From a bacterium (lineage in GTDB: Bacteria > Patescibacteriota > Minisyncoccia > Phycocordibacterales > Phycocordibacteraceae), in contig JAJXUQ010000001.1 of NCBI GenBank assembly GCA_021782685.1, positions 19,124 through 38,719 of the forward strand: a stretch of 19,596 bases of DNA. Direction: 5' to 3'. Below the pieces are notes generated by a model. The model was not told where the DNA came from and ran no database searches. It worked only from the letters and a program-made list of their open reading frames with translations. The translations under genes were made by a program, and so were the position numbers. Positions 1 through 6,912 of the stretch are shown in pieces; position 1 is the stretch's first letter, and each line of letters begins with the position of its first letter.

Positions 1-130
1 TGTCGACAAAGTCGCGCGGTGACTGGTACGTTATGAAAATTTTTTTTTCCTTGCGCGCGCGCCCGACGATCGACGCCGAGAGGTATGCGTCGCACGCTTC
101 AGAGAACAAGGTGATGAGGTGGAATTTCAT
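1..130 (-). CDS. trmD: tRNA (guanine37-N1)-methyltransferase TrmD, N-terminal fragment cut by window edge
   Basis: Reading the minus strand from the ATG at 130 gives 43 codons that run off the left edge. The peptide begins MKFHLITLFSE, continues SASIVGRARKEKKIF and reaches PRDFVD, matching the usual TrmD start (M-[KR]-[FI]-x-I-x-TLFPE, then S-I-[LV]-GRA, then NPRDF). TrmD transfers a methyl group from S-adenosylmethionine to G37 of tRNAs and so guards against frameshifting. The knotted cofactor site and the C-terminal domain lie outside the window. The gene follows khpA at an 82-base distance, in the widespread rpsP-khpA-(rimM)-trmD order, but rimM is not between them here. There is no Shine-Dalgarno before the ATG. 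A long imperfect hairpin ends eight bases upstream. Confidence 0.9.
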   Translation of the reverse strand, partial: MKFHLITLFSEACDAYLSASIVGRARKEKKIFITYQSPRDFVD

Positions 131-138
131 AAGCGAAT

Positions 139-204
139 CAGCAAGCGGAAACGGCCAGCAAGACTCGGCCGAGCGGCCCGGAGCGCTGCCGCTTTCGCCT
201 GCTG
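139..204 (-). other. Long imperfect hairpin between khpA and trmD
   Basis: In minus-strand RNA, the 17 bases complementary to 188-204 can pair with those complementary to 139-155. This gives 14 Watson-Crick pairs, two G-U pairs and one A-C mismatch. The 32-base loop holds further self-complementary stretches, including a 10-base palindrome at 164-173. The structure starts eight bases after the khpA stop and ends eight bases before the trmD ATG. No U-run follows it, so it is a poor intrinsic terminator. It could be a processing, stability or translation-control element. The pairing is seen directly; the role is inferred. Confidence 0.5.
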
Positions 205-212
205 ACGGGTGG

Positions 213-512
213 CTAGAGCTCCTCGACGACCTGGTCGACGGTCTTGAGCTCCTGTTCCCGCTTGCCGCCGACCGGCTCGTTGATCTTCAGGTTCACGCGG
301 GCATTCCCTTTCATCCCGACGACGCGCAGGAGGATGCGGAGCGCTTCGGCAGTCTTGCCGCTCTTGCCGATAATCTTCCCCATGTCTTCGGGGTGCACCG
401 TGAGCGTAAGTAATACGCCCATCGGGTCGATAGTGCGCGTCGTCTCGACCGCTTCGGGATGATCGACGAGCGCTTTTACCGCATATTCGAGAAACGCCTG
501 GTCTGGTTCCAT
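213..512 (-). CDS. khpA: KhpA-type KH-domain RNA-binding protein
   Basis: This 99-residue protein is a single type II KH domain. The diagnostic GxxG loop appears as IIGKSGKTA at about residues 47-55, preceded by VLLTLTVHPEDMGK and followed by an RILLRVVG helix. The length and the gene order directly after rpsP fit KhpA (YlqC), a small RNA chaperone or RNA-binding partner that often pairs with KhpB/Jag in other bacteria. The C-terminus is acidic (DQVVEEL). The gene has its own extended -10 element (519-527) placed so that transcription would begin at the ATG, so it is probably transcribed both alone and by read-through from rpsP. Confidence 0.92.
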   Translation of the reverse strand: MEPDQAFLEYAVKALVDHPEAVETTRTIDPMGVLLTLTVHPEDMGKIIGKSGKTAEALRILLRVVGMKGNARVNLKINEPVGGKREQELKTVDQVVEEL

Positions 513-518
513 ATGAAG

Positions 519-527
519 ATTCTAGCA
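519..527 (-). promoter_or_regulatory. Extended -10 promoter of khpA (predicted leaderless)
   Basis: The minus strand reads TGC-TAGAAT, then six bases (CTTCAT), then the khpA ATG at 512. With the usual -10 to +1 distance the first transcribed base is the A of ATG. No -35 or Shine-Dalgarno is evident. Confidence 0.6.
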
Positions 528-556
528 CGGCACGGCCCGTCGTGCGGGGCCGCGCA

Positions 557-967
557 TTATGCAGCCGGCTGAGGTTCGACGGGCGCTTCAGGCTCGGCGA
601 CGGCAGGCGTCTCGTCCGTTTCCGGAACCGGAGCCTCTTCAGATGCCGGAGCTGAAACCGGAGCGGCCGCCGCTTCGGCTCCCTCCTTCTTCTGCGGAGT
701 CTTCTTCGGGAGCACGTTCACCTTCTTCCCCTCGATGATGCCTTTGGCGACGAGGAGATTATGGATGGAATCGGTCGGCTGGGCGCCTTTCGCGATCCAC
801 TCCTTCACTCGCGCTTCATTGAGCGTGAGCGCCTTGCTCTTCGGGTTGTAGGTACCGAGCAACTCGGTGATGCCGCCCGCTTTCGCCGCGCGCGTCTTCT
901 CCAGAAGCACGATGCGGAACGCCGGGTCATTGGTCCGGCCGATGCGTTGGAATCTGATCATCAACAT
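557..967 (-). CDS. rpsP: 30S ribosomal protein S16 with acidic/Ala-Pro tail
   Basis: The first 90 or so residues are a clear S16: MIRFQRIGRTNDPAFRIV, then ELLGTYNP, then WIAKGAQPTDSIHNLL. S16 binds 16S rRNA in the 30S body and is needed for assembly. From about residue 95 the protein continues with roughly 40 residues made almost only of Ala, Pro, Glu and Val. This makes it 136 aa, against about 80-90 for a standard S16. The start drawn here is ATG at 967 (MLMIRF). The ATG two codons later would give the canonical MIRFQ start, but the -10 at 975-980 fits 967. The gene heads the rpsP-khpA-trmD cluster and is divergent from the RNase R gene. Confidence 0.96.
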   Translation of the reverse strand: MLMIRFQRIGRTNDPAFRIVLLEKTRAAKAGGITELLGTYNPKSKALTLNEARVKEWIAKGAQPTDSIHNLLVAKGIIEGKKVNVLPKKTPQKKEGAEAAAAPVSAPASEEAPVPETDETPAVAEPEAPVEPQPAA

Positions 968-974
968 AGGGGCG

Positions 975-983
975 ACTATAGCA
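975..983 (-). promoter_or_regulatory. Extended -10 promoter of rpsP (predicted leaderless)
   Basis: The minus strand reads TGC-TATAGT, then seven bases, then the rpsP ATG. No Shine-Dalgarno fits between the hexamer and the start codon. It lies 15 bases from the opposing promoter of the RNase R gene. Confidence 0.6.
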
Positions 984-998
984 GAAGCCTCGCAATAT

Positions 999-1007
999 TG
1001 CTAGAGT
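999..1007 (+). promoter_or_regulatory. Extended -10 promoter of the RNase R gene (predicted leaderless)
   Basis: The plus strand reads TGC-TAGAGT, then seven bases (ACGAGAA), then ATG at 1015. The layout mirrors the rpsP promoter on the other strand. Confidence 0.5.
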
Positions 1008-1014
1008 ACGAGAA

Positions 1015-2961
1015 ATGCCGAAGGACGCTCCCTATGAAGGCCCCATAACGATGACCCGGAAGGGCTTCGGTTTTTTCTCCATCGACGAAAGGAGCGAAGA
1101 CCTCCTCATACCGCCGGAGCGGACGAACCATGCGCTTTCGGGCGATATCGTGAAGGTAGAACCTATGGGCGAGTACCGCGATCCTTCCCTCCGGATGCCG
1201 CCCCGCGCGTCCGGAAAGGTGGTCGAGATAGTCTCGCGCGCGCGAGAGACGTTCGTCGGCGTCCTTGTCGAGGACGGCGGGCGCATCTTGCTCAAGCCGG
1301 ATTACAAGAAGATGTACGTGCCGCTTGAGATACGTGATACCAAAGACGCACCGCTCGGCTACAAGGTACTGGTGCGCATGAAAGGCTGGGAGGGAGAAGC
1401 TCCCTACCCCTGGGGCGTGGTCGAGGAGACTATCGGGAAAGCCGGCGCGCACGAGACCGAGATGCGCGCGCTCGCGCTCGGCCAAGGATTCTCGAGCGAT
1501 TTCCCTCCCGACGTCGTGAAGGATGCCGAGTATCTGAAAAAACACGGCCGCGCACTGCTCGAGAAAGAGGCGGGGAATCCGAAGCGCCGCGATTTCCGCG
1601 GGACGCCGACCTGCACCATCGACCCGTTCGATGCGAAAGACTTCGACGACGCCCTTTCCGTACGCGCGCTCGCTGACGGGACTACGGAAGTCGGCGTGCA
1701 CATCGCCGACGTTTCTTTCTTTGTACAACCGGGGAACGCCCTCGACAGAGAGGCGCGCACACGGGCGACAAGCGTATATCTCGTCGACCGGACTATCCCG
1801 ATGCTTCCCGAAATACTCTCGAACGATCTTTGCTCGCTTAACCCCGATCAGGATCGCCTTGCGGTCTCCGCCGTCTTCACGCTTGATAGCGATGCGAACG
1901 TCATTTCCGAGTGGTTTGGCGAAACGGTCATCCATTCCGGCAAGCGCTTTACGTACGAGAACGCCCAGGAAGTACTCGACGCGGGCAGCGGCCCGCTGTA
2001 CGAAGAGCTTTCCCTGCTCCTCGGCCTTTCCGAGAAAATCCGCGCGCGCCGCCAGGCGAAGGGCGCTATCGAATTCGACACCGCCGAGGTGAAGGTAAAG
2101 CTCGACGAACAGGGCGCGCCGATAGCGGTGGTGCTTAAGGAACGTAAGGCGACGAATCTCCTCATCGAAGACTTCATGCTGCTCGCGAACGAAGCAGTGG
2201 CGACGCATCTCGCGAAGCTCACCAGAAACGGCGGTCCGCACCTCTCTTCGCTTTACCGTATTCACGATGCGCCGGACGCCGATCGCATCGAGAATCTCGC
2301 GAACCTGCTCCGTGTCATGGGCTACCACCTGAAGATAGCGGGCGGCAAGGTGACCGGCGCCGAGCTCAACAAACTCCTCGAAGCGGTGAAGGGCAAGCCC
2401 GAGGAATATCTCGTGAAGACCGCGGCGCTGCGCTCGATGAGCAAGGCCGTGTACGCCACCCGGAATATCGGCCATTTCGGACTCGCCTTCGAGTACTACA
2501 CGCACTTCACCTCTCCTATCCGCCGCTATCCTGACCTCGTCATCCATCGGCTTATAAAGGCGCACGCTGGCGGCACGCCCATCACCGCCGGGGAGATGCA
2601 GGCATTCGACGCGCTCGCGCTTCACGCCTCCGAGCGCGAAGTCGCGGCAGCGGACGCCGAGCGCGAGTCGGTCAAGATGAAGCAGGTGGAGTTCCTCGCG
2701 GGACGTCTCGGCGAGAAGTTCGACGCGGTCATCTCGGGCGTCACCGAGCGCGGCCTGTATGTCGAGGAGCAGACGACGCACGCCGACGGCATGATCCGCA
2801 TCAAAGACATCGGCGACGATTATTTCGAGCATGACGAGAAACGCTATCGCCTCGTCGGCCGCCGCACGAAGAAGACCTACCAGCTTGGCGACCCCATCAA
2901 GGTGAAGCTCGTCGCCGCTCGCGTGATGGAAAAGGAATTGGATTTCGTTCCCGCAGCGTGA
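1015..2961 (+). CDS. rnr: RNase R / RNase II family 3'-5' exoribonuclease
   Basis: This 648-residue enzyme degrades RNA processively from the 3' end. N-terminal OB/cold-shock-like domains cover about residues 1-170 (GPITMTRKGFGFFSI, then SGDIVKV). The RNB catalytic domain follows, with the metal-binding motif TIDPFDAKDFDDALS at 201-215 (Asp203, Asp209, Asp211, Asp212) and the later block HFTSPIRRYPDLVIHRL. A C-terminal S1 domain runs from about 570 (FDAVISGVTERGLYV) to the end. It is shorter than E. coli RNase R (about 810 aa), lacking the long basic tail and part of the N-terminus. The three-domain order supports RNase R (VacB) over RNase II, but the split is not decisive. The ATG at 1015 is chosen because a -10 element sits seven bases upstream. 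Confidence 0.93.
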   Translation: MPKDAPYEGPITMTRKGFGFFSIDERSEDLLIPPERTNHALSGDIVKVEPMGEYRDPSLRMPPRASGKVVEIVSRARETFVGVLVEDGGRILLKPDYKKMYVPLEIRDTKDAPLGYKVLVRMKGWEGEAPYPWGVVEETIGKAGAHETEMRALALGQGFSSDFPPDVVKDAEYLKKHGRALLEKEAGNPKRRDFRGTPTCTIDPFDAKDFDDALSVRALADGTTEVGVHIADVSFFVQPGNALDREARTRATSVYLVDRTIPMLPEILSNDLCSLNPDQDRLAVSAVFTLDSDANVISEWFGETVIHSGKRFTYENAQEVLDAGSGPLYEELSLLLGLSEKIRARRQAKGAIEFDTAEVKVKLDEQGAPIAVVLKERKATNLLIEDFMLLANEAVATHLAKLTRNGGPHLSSLYRIHDAPDADRIENLANLLRVMGYHLKIAGGKVTGAELNKLLEAVKGKPEEYLVKTAALRSMSKAVYATRNIGHFGLAFEYYTHFTSPIRRYPDLVIHRLIKAHAGGTPITAGEMQAFDALALHASEREVAAADAERESVKMKQVEFLAGRLGEKFDAVISGVTERGLYVEEQTTHADGMIRIKDIGDDYFEHDEKRYRLVGRRTKKTYQLGDPIKVKLVAARVMEKELDFVPAA

Positions 2962-2975
2962 TTTTCCGAAAATCA
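2959..2975. terminator. Short A/T hairpin at the RNase R stop codon
   Basis: TGATTTT and AAAATCA form a 7-bp stem around a 3-base loop, and the stem includes the TGA stop. It lies in the 42-base gap between the convergent RNase R and smc genes and reads the same on both strands. It is AT-rich with no separate U-run, so it is a weak terminator candidate at best. Confidence 0.25.
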
Positions 2976-3003
2976 GAACGCCCTCTCTCAAGCGGCACTT
3001 CGT

Positions 3004-5208
3004 CTATTTCGCCACGACGACGGCTTCGTCGAACTTCACCGAAAGGAGCTTGCTGACCCCGTCGCCGCCCATGGTAACGCCGTAGAGGATGCCGGCGCGG
3101 CTCATGGTCTCGCGATTATGGGTGATGACGATGAGCTGCGATTTCTTCGCGAGATTCTCTATCATGTCGCCGTAGCGGCGGCTGTTCGCCTCGTCGAGCG
3201 CGGCGTCGGTCTCGTCGAGTATCAGGAAGGGGGGCGGGTTCACCTGGCTCATCGCGAAGATGAGCGCAATGCTGGTCAAGGCCCGCTCACCGCCGGAGAG
3301 CTGCATCAGGGAGCGCACCTTTTTCTTCGGCAGGTTGACCATGATCTCTATTCCCGCGCTCCTTTCTCCTTCCAGCGCCCTTCCCTCTTCGTCCTCTTCG
3401 GTTTCGATGTCCGCGGAGGATTCCGCCTCCTCAAGCGCAAGCCGCGCGCTGCCGCCGCCGAACATGAGCGCGAAATACTCGCTGAACGATGCGTTTACTT
3501 GCGCAAGCCCGTCGGCGAAGTGTCTCGCGAGTTCGGCGGATAGATCGTCGATGAGCGCGCGGAGCCCCGTCGCGGACGCGGCGAGGTCATTGAGCTCTTT
3601 CGCAAAGAAGGCTTCGCGTTCCGAAACCTCCTTGTACTCCTGGCGGATGTCTTCGCCCGTGCCGCCGGCTTCCTCGAGGCGGATCTTCATGCGCTCGAGC
3701 GCGCGCTTGCGCTCCTCCTGCATGCGCCGCTCTTCTTCCGGCGGCAGTGGGAGCGGCTCGTAAGAAATCGCCGCCGTACCGGCAAGCGCAAGCACTTCCG
3801 TCTTGTCACGCTCAAGTTCCTCGGCAAGAAGACCGAGTTCACGCGTGCGCGCCTCTGCCCGTGCAAGCATGCTTTCCTCACGCGCTTTCGTCTGGGCAAG
3901 CTCGAGGATACGGCGCTGGAGTTCCCTGCCGGTCTCGTCATGCGCGGCGAGCGTCTCGCGTGCGCGCGCGAGCGCGGACTTCGCCCGTTCGATCTCTTCG
4001 GCAAGCGCGGCGTCCTTCGCGAGAAGCTCCGCGCGCTCGTTCTCGAGCGCATATGCAGCGCGCTCTTCTTCCGCAAGCAGGTCATCAGCGGGCGTAACGA
4101 AACGGTCGACAAACGCCCGGATGGCGGCGCCGATGGCGCGGAGCGCGGCGAGAGCGGCGTCGGGCGTCTCGGTCTGTCGCGCCTGCTTTTCGGTCTCTTC
4201 CGCGAGCGCGATGAGGTCTTCCCGGGGCACTTTCGCATACGGCTCGCGCGCCGCTTTTATACTGCGCTGTCTCGCGGAAGCGAGTGCGCCCTCCGCGCGC
4301 CCTATCTCGCGCAAGAGCGCGCTCCGCTCATCTGAAAGGCGCTCTATGGCCGTTTCGGCCTTGCGTACCGCTTCAAGACGCTTGGAGCCTTCGGCATCGG
4401 CCGTCGCACGTTCCTCTATCAAGGAGAGGTCGGCGGCGACCGCCGCAAGGCGTTCCGTCGCACCCGCTCTCTCCCCCGCGATTGCGCGCTTCTCTTGCGC
4501 AAGGTACGCGTCTTCGGTTGCGAAATAGGCCCGTGCGGCGCTCGTAAGCTCTTCCCGCAGCATATGCGCTCGCTCGAGCTTCTCTACCTGCTTCTCGAGG
4601 AAGCGCAGATGCGGCGCAAGCTCTCGCCGGAGCGAGTTCACCTGCGCGATATTCTCCTCGGTCTTTATGAGCTTCCTTTGCGCTTCCTGCTTCTTGAACT
4701 CGTAGATCTTCAGCCCGAGGGCGTCCTCGAGCATCGCCCGGCGCTCGCGGGCGGAAGAGAGGAGGATCCGGTCCGCTTCGCCCTGGGAGATGATATGGTG
4801 GCTCGTCCCGCCGATGTTCGCCCCGGCCAGGAGTTCCTCTATATCACGGAGGCGCACCCGCGAACCGTTGATCGAGTACTCGCTCGTCCCGTCGCGGAAA
4901 ACCGCGCGCTCGATGGCGACTTCGTCAAAGTCGATCTTGAAAGAACGGCTGGAATTGTCGAAGACGACGACGACCGACGCACGGTTCGCGCGCGGCATCG
5001 AGTGCGAACCGCCCCAGATGAGGTCTTCGGTGCGCTTGCCGCGCATGCTCTTCATCGACTGCTCGCCGAGCGCGAAGCGGAACGCTTCGGCGACATTGCT
5101 CTTCCCAGAGCCGTTCGGCCCCACGATAGCCGTGGTCGCGCTTGAAAAATCCAAGAGCGTCTTCTTGGCAAACGATTTGAATCCGGCGATCTCCAGCCGC
5201 TTCAGCAT
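3004..5208 (-). CDS. smc: SMC-like chromosome-partitioning ATPase, short, without recognisable hinge
   Basis: This 734-residue protein has SMC head motifs at both ends. Walker A is GPNGSGKSN (30-38), with the following LGEQSMKSMRGKRTEDLIWGG typical of SMC. Near the C-terminus are the ABC signature LSGGERALTSIALIFA (637-652) and Walker B FLILDETDAALDEAN (661-675). Between them is charged coiled coil. Bacterial SMC is normally about 1,150-1,190 aa with a hinge of about 150 residues. Here the arms are short, and the only break between them (about 320-378, with proline-containing PYAKVPRED and FVTPADD) does not resemble a hinge. SMC proteins dimerise through the hinge and organise chromosomes. 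The head strongly favours SMC over RecN or RecF. The gene follows rnc, a common bacterial neighbour. Confidence 0.88.
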   Translation of the reverse strand: MLKRLEIAGFKSFAKKTLLDFSSATTAIVGPNGSGKSNVAEAFRFALGEQSMKSMRGKRTEDLIWGGSHSMPRANRASVVVVFDNSSRSFKIDFDEVAIERAVFRDGTSEYSINGSRVRLRDIEELLAGANIGGTSHHIISQGEADRILLSSARERRAMLEDALGLKIYEFKKQEAQRKLIKTEENIAQVNSLRRELAPHLRFLEKQVEKLERAHMLREELTSAARAYFATEDAYLAQEKRAIAGERAGATERLAAVAADLSLIEERATADAEGSKRLEAVRKAETAIERLSDERSALLREIGRAEGALASARQRSIKAAREPYAKVPREDLIALAEETEKQARQTETPDAALAALRAIGAAIRAFVDRFVTPADDLLAEEERAAYALENERAELLAKDAALAEEIERAKSALARARETLAAHDETGRELQRRILELAQTKAREESMLARAEARTRELGLLAEELERDKTEVLALAGTAAISYEPLPLPPEEERRMQEERKRALERMKIRLEEAGGTGEDIRQEYKEVSEREAFFAKELNDLAASATGLRALIDDLSAELARHFADGLAQVNASFSEYFALMFGGGSARLALEEAESSADIETEEDEEGRALEGERSAGIEIMVNLPKKKVRSLMQLSGGERALTSIALIFAMSQVNPPPFLILDETDAALDEANSRRYGDMIENLAKKSQLIVITHNRETMSRAGILYGVTMGGDGVSKLLSVKFDEAVVVAK

Positions 5209-5216
5209 TGCCGCTT

Positions 5217-5225
5217 ATTGTAGCA
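5217..5225 (-). promoter_or_regulatory. Extended -10 promoter of smc
   Basis: The minus strand reads TGC-TACAAT, then eight bases, then the smc ATG at 5208. The element fills the 30-base gap after the rnc stop, so smc can be transcribed on its own with a leader of zero to two bases. No Shine-Dalgarno is visible. Confidence 0.55.
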
Positions 5226-5238
5226 AACGAAAGAGCGG

Positions 5239-5931
5239 TCAGGACCACCGCATCTTCGCGAGTCCCGCTTCGGCGGCGGCTTGTTCCGCCTCCTGCTTGC
5301 TCTGCCCTTCCCCGCGCGCGATTTCTTCATCGCCGATGAAGACGCCGACCGTGAAGATCTTCGCGTGGTCGGGGCCGACCTCGGAGAGCGTTTCGTAAAA
5401 AGGGGTGATGCCGCGTTTCTCCTGTGCGGCCTCCTGAAAACGGCTCTTCGCATCTTGATACGAACGGCGCGCGATGACCCCGTCGATCTTCCCGTAGAGC
5501 TGCCGCCCGATGAACGATTCCGCTGCCGCGTATCCCTGGTCGAGATAGATCGCTCCGATGATCGCCTCGAACGCATCCGCGAGGATGGCGTCGCGCGCGC
5601 GACCCGTATCCTTCGCCTCGCCCTTCGAGAGCAGCAGGAAGCCGCTGAGCCCGAGCTCCTGCGCGCTCTCGGAAAGCGAGACGGTGTTGACGAGCGCGGC
5701 GCGGTAGCTCGTGAGCTCGCCTTCGCTCCTCCCGGGGAATTTCTTGAAGAGGAAATCGGTGGCGGCGAGCTCGAGGACCGCATCGCCGAGGAATTCGAGA
5801 CGTTCATTATGGCTGCCGGCGTATTCGCGGTGTTCGTTCAGATAAGAACGGTGCGTCAAAGCCTCGATGAGAAGGTCGGGGTTCTTGAAGGTGATGCCGA
5901 GCGCGGAAGCAAGGGAGGAGAGATCAGGCAT
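5239..5931 (-). CDS. rnc: Ribonuclease III
   Basis: This 230-residue protein cleaves double-stranded RNA, including rRNA precursors. The catalytic domain carries the RNase III signature HNERLEFLGDAVLEL at 41-55, and the second acidic cluster is DAFEAIIGAIYLDQG at 119-133. A double-stranded RNA-binding domain covers about 158-230 (SRFQEAAQEKRG, then GEGQSKQEAEQAAAEAGL). The frame is open further upstream to 6039, but MPDLSSLASALG is the natural N-terminus. Its ATG at 5931 overlaps the end of the NusB-Nudix gene by eight bases, implying translational coupling. No Shine-Dalgarno is visible at the overlap. Confidence 0.95.
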   Translation of the reverse strand: MPDLSSLASALGITFKNPDLLIEALTHRSYLNEHREYAGSHNERLEFLGDAVLELAATDFLFKKFPGRSEGELTSYRAALVNTVSLSESAQELGLSGFLLLSKGEAKDTGRARDAILADAFEAIIGAIYLDQGYAAAESFIGRQLYGKIDGVIARRSYQDAKSRFQEAAQEKRGITPFYETLSEVGPDHAKIFTVGVFIGDEEIARGEGQSKQEAEQAAAEAGLAKMRWS

Positions 5932-6823
5932 GGATATGCTCGCTGGAGAGGAGGGTCTGGACGGCCGTGGTGACGATGGGGAGCATATCATCGTAGAAAT
6001 TAAGGTCAATGATGTCCTGGAGACGGAACCATTTCGCATCGTCGAGCCCGCCGCTCTTCTTGAGCGTTATCGGTTCGAAGTCGCAGGAAGCAAGGAAGAA
6101 CCAGACATGCTTGCGCACCTTCCCTTTCTCGGGATGCGAGGCGACATACTCGTTTTCGCCGACCTGGCTCTCCACCTTTGCATCAAGGCCGAGCTCTTCT
6201 TTGATGACGCGCGCCACTCCTTCTTCGGGCGTCGCGTCGTGCTCGATATGGCCCTTCGAAAGGGTCCATCGTCCGAAGACATCATGCACGAGCGCAAGGT
6301 AATACTGCCCTTCGTGTCTTGCGTAGACGATCGCGCCTCCCATCTTCTCCAAAGGAAGCTCTTCGCGTTTCGTTTTCTTTACCCCCTGCTCATTCTTCCC
6401 CGGCTCGCCGAGCTCCTTGTAGACCGCGCCCAAGACGCCGTTGACGAAACGGCCGCTCGAGTCGCCGCCGAAAGTCTTCGCGAGTTCGATGGCTTCATTG
6501 ATGGCGACCTTCGCCGGTACCTGCGCGCGATCGGAAAAAAGAAGTTCGAAGAGCCCCATGCGCAGGATATTGCGATCGATCGGAGCGATGCGTTCCAAGG
6601 GCCATTCGGGCGCCGCTTTCTCGATGACGAGATCTATATCGTCTTTCTTCGCGAGAACGCCGGAGAGGAGCCGTTCCATGAACGGCTGGTCGGTGTCATC
6701 GCCGGCGAATTCCGCGGCATTGCGCGTAAGAATGGCAGCGGCATCCTTGAGCGATGCGTGGGTGGTATCCCACTCGAAAAGCGTCTGGAGGACGATGGAG
6801 CGCGCTAAATGTCGATTCGCCAT
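5924..6823 (-). CDS. nusB: NusB transcription antitermination factor fused to a Nudix-like domain
   Basis: Residues 1-140 are an all-helical NusB: MANRHLARSIVLQTLFEWD, then APIDRNILRMGLFELLF, then VAINEAIELAKTFGGDSSGRFVNGVLG. NusB binds boxA RNA with S10 (NusE) in antitermination of rRNA transcription. A charged linker (140-160) leads to a Nudix-fold domain at about 161-297. The Nudix box lies at 191-213 and keeps Gly191, Arg205, Glu209, Glu210 and Gly212. The first box Glu is Ala197, and the Glu after Arg is Val206, normally a metal ligand. Hydrolase activity is therefore uncertain. The frame is continuous, so this is a true fusion in the given sequence. The gene is followed by rnc with an 8-base overlap. 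Confidence 0.9.
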   Translation of the reverse strand: MANRHLARSIVLQTLFEWDTTHASLKDAAAILTRNAAEFAGDDTDQPFMERLLSGVLAKKDDIDLVIEKAAPEWPLERIAPIDRNILRMGLFELLFSDRAQVPAKVAINEAIELAKTFGGDSSGRFVNGVLGAVYKELGEPGKNEQGVKKTKREELPLEKMGGAIVYARHEGQYYLALVHDVFGRWTLSKGHIEHDATPEEGVARVIKEELGLDAKVESQVGENEYVASHPEKGKVRKHVWFFLASCDFEPITLKKSGGLDDAKWFRLQDIIDLNFYDDMLPIVTTAVQTLLSSEHIHA

Positions 6824-6842
6824 GGAAAGATCTGTGCGCGTA

Positions 6843-6851
6843 AGTATAGCA
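6843..6851 (-). promoter_or_regulatory. Extended -10 promoter of the nusB-rnc unit
   Basis: The minus strand reads TGC-TATACT, a near-ideal extended -10, ending 19 bases before the ATG at 6823. This predicts a leader of about 13 bases. No Shine-Dalgarno is visible in it. Confidence 0.6.
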
Positions 6852-6878
6852 AATCGCGCCGCACTGCAAACCTCGATT

Positions 6879-6912
6879 GTGTAAAACCCGCTTCGGAAAG
6901 CGGGTTTTACAC
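6879..6912 (-). terminator. Perfect 15-bp hairpin terminator after L32
   Basis: Bases 6879-6893 and 6898-6912 are exact reverse complements around a 4-base loop. The core is a CCCGCTT/AAGCGGG stem flanked by AAAA on one side and TTTT on the other, so it could stop transcription in both directions. The L32 stop codon (TAA at 6907-6909) lies inside the stem. It separates the L32 transcript from the nusB promoter. Confidence 0.75.

Noticed and set aside
33..413. 126-codon plus-strand frame at the left end
   Set aside because: It lies antisense to trmD and khpA, both recognised by motif, and lacks initiation signals.
127..528. 133-codon minus-strand frame overlapping khpA in another frame
   Set aside because: Arg/Ala-rich and without motifs; the KH-domain frame explains this DNA.
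976..2991. 671-codon open frame on the minus strand
   Set aside because: It is fully antisense to the RNase R gene, which has clear catalytic motifs. The translation is rich in Arg/Glu/Leu/Val with no recognisable motif, as expected for the complement of GC-rich codons.
3803..4528. 241-codon plus-strand frame opposite smc
   Set aside because: Composition is almost only Ser, Ala and Arg, the mirror of the smc coiled coil. There are no motifs and no initiation signals.
5932..6039. Longer N-terminus for RNase III (start at 6039)
   Set aside because: The extra 36 residues are Ser/Pro/Arg-rich, overlap the Nudix coding region in another frame and do not resemble RNase III. The family normally starts near the ATG at 5931.
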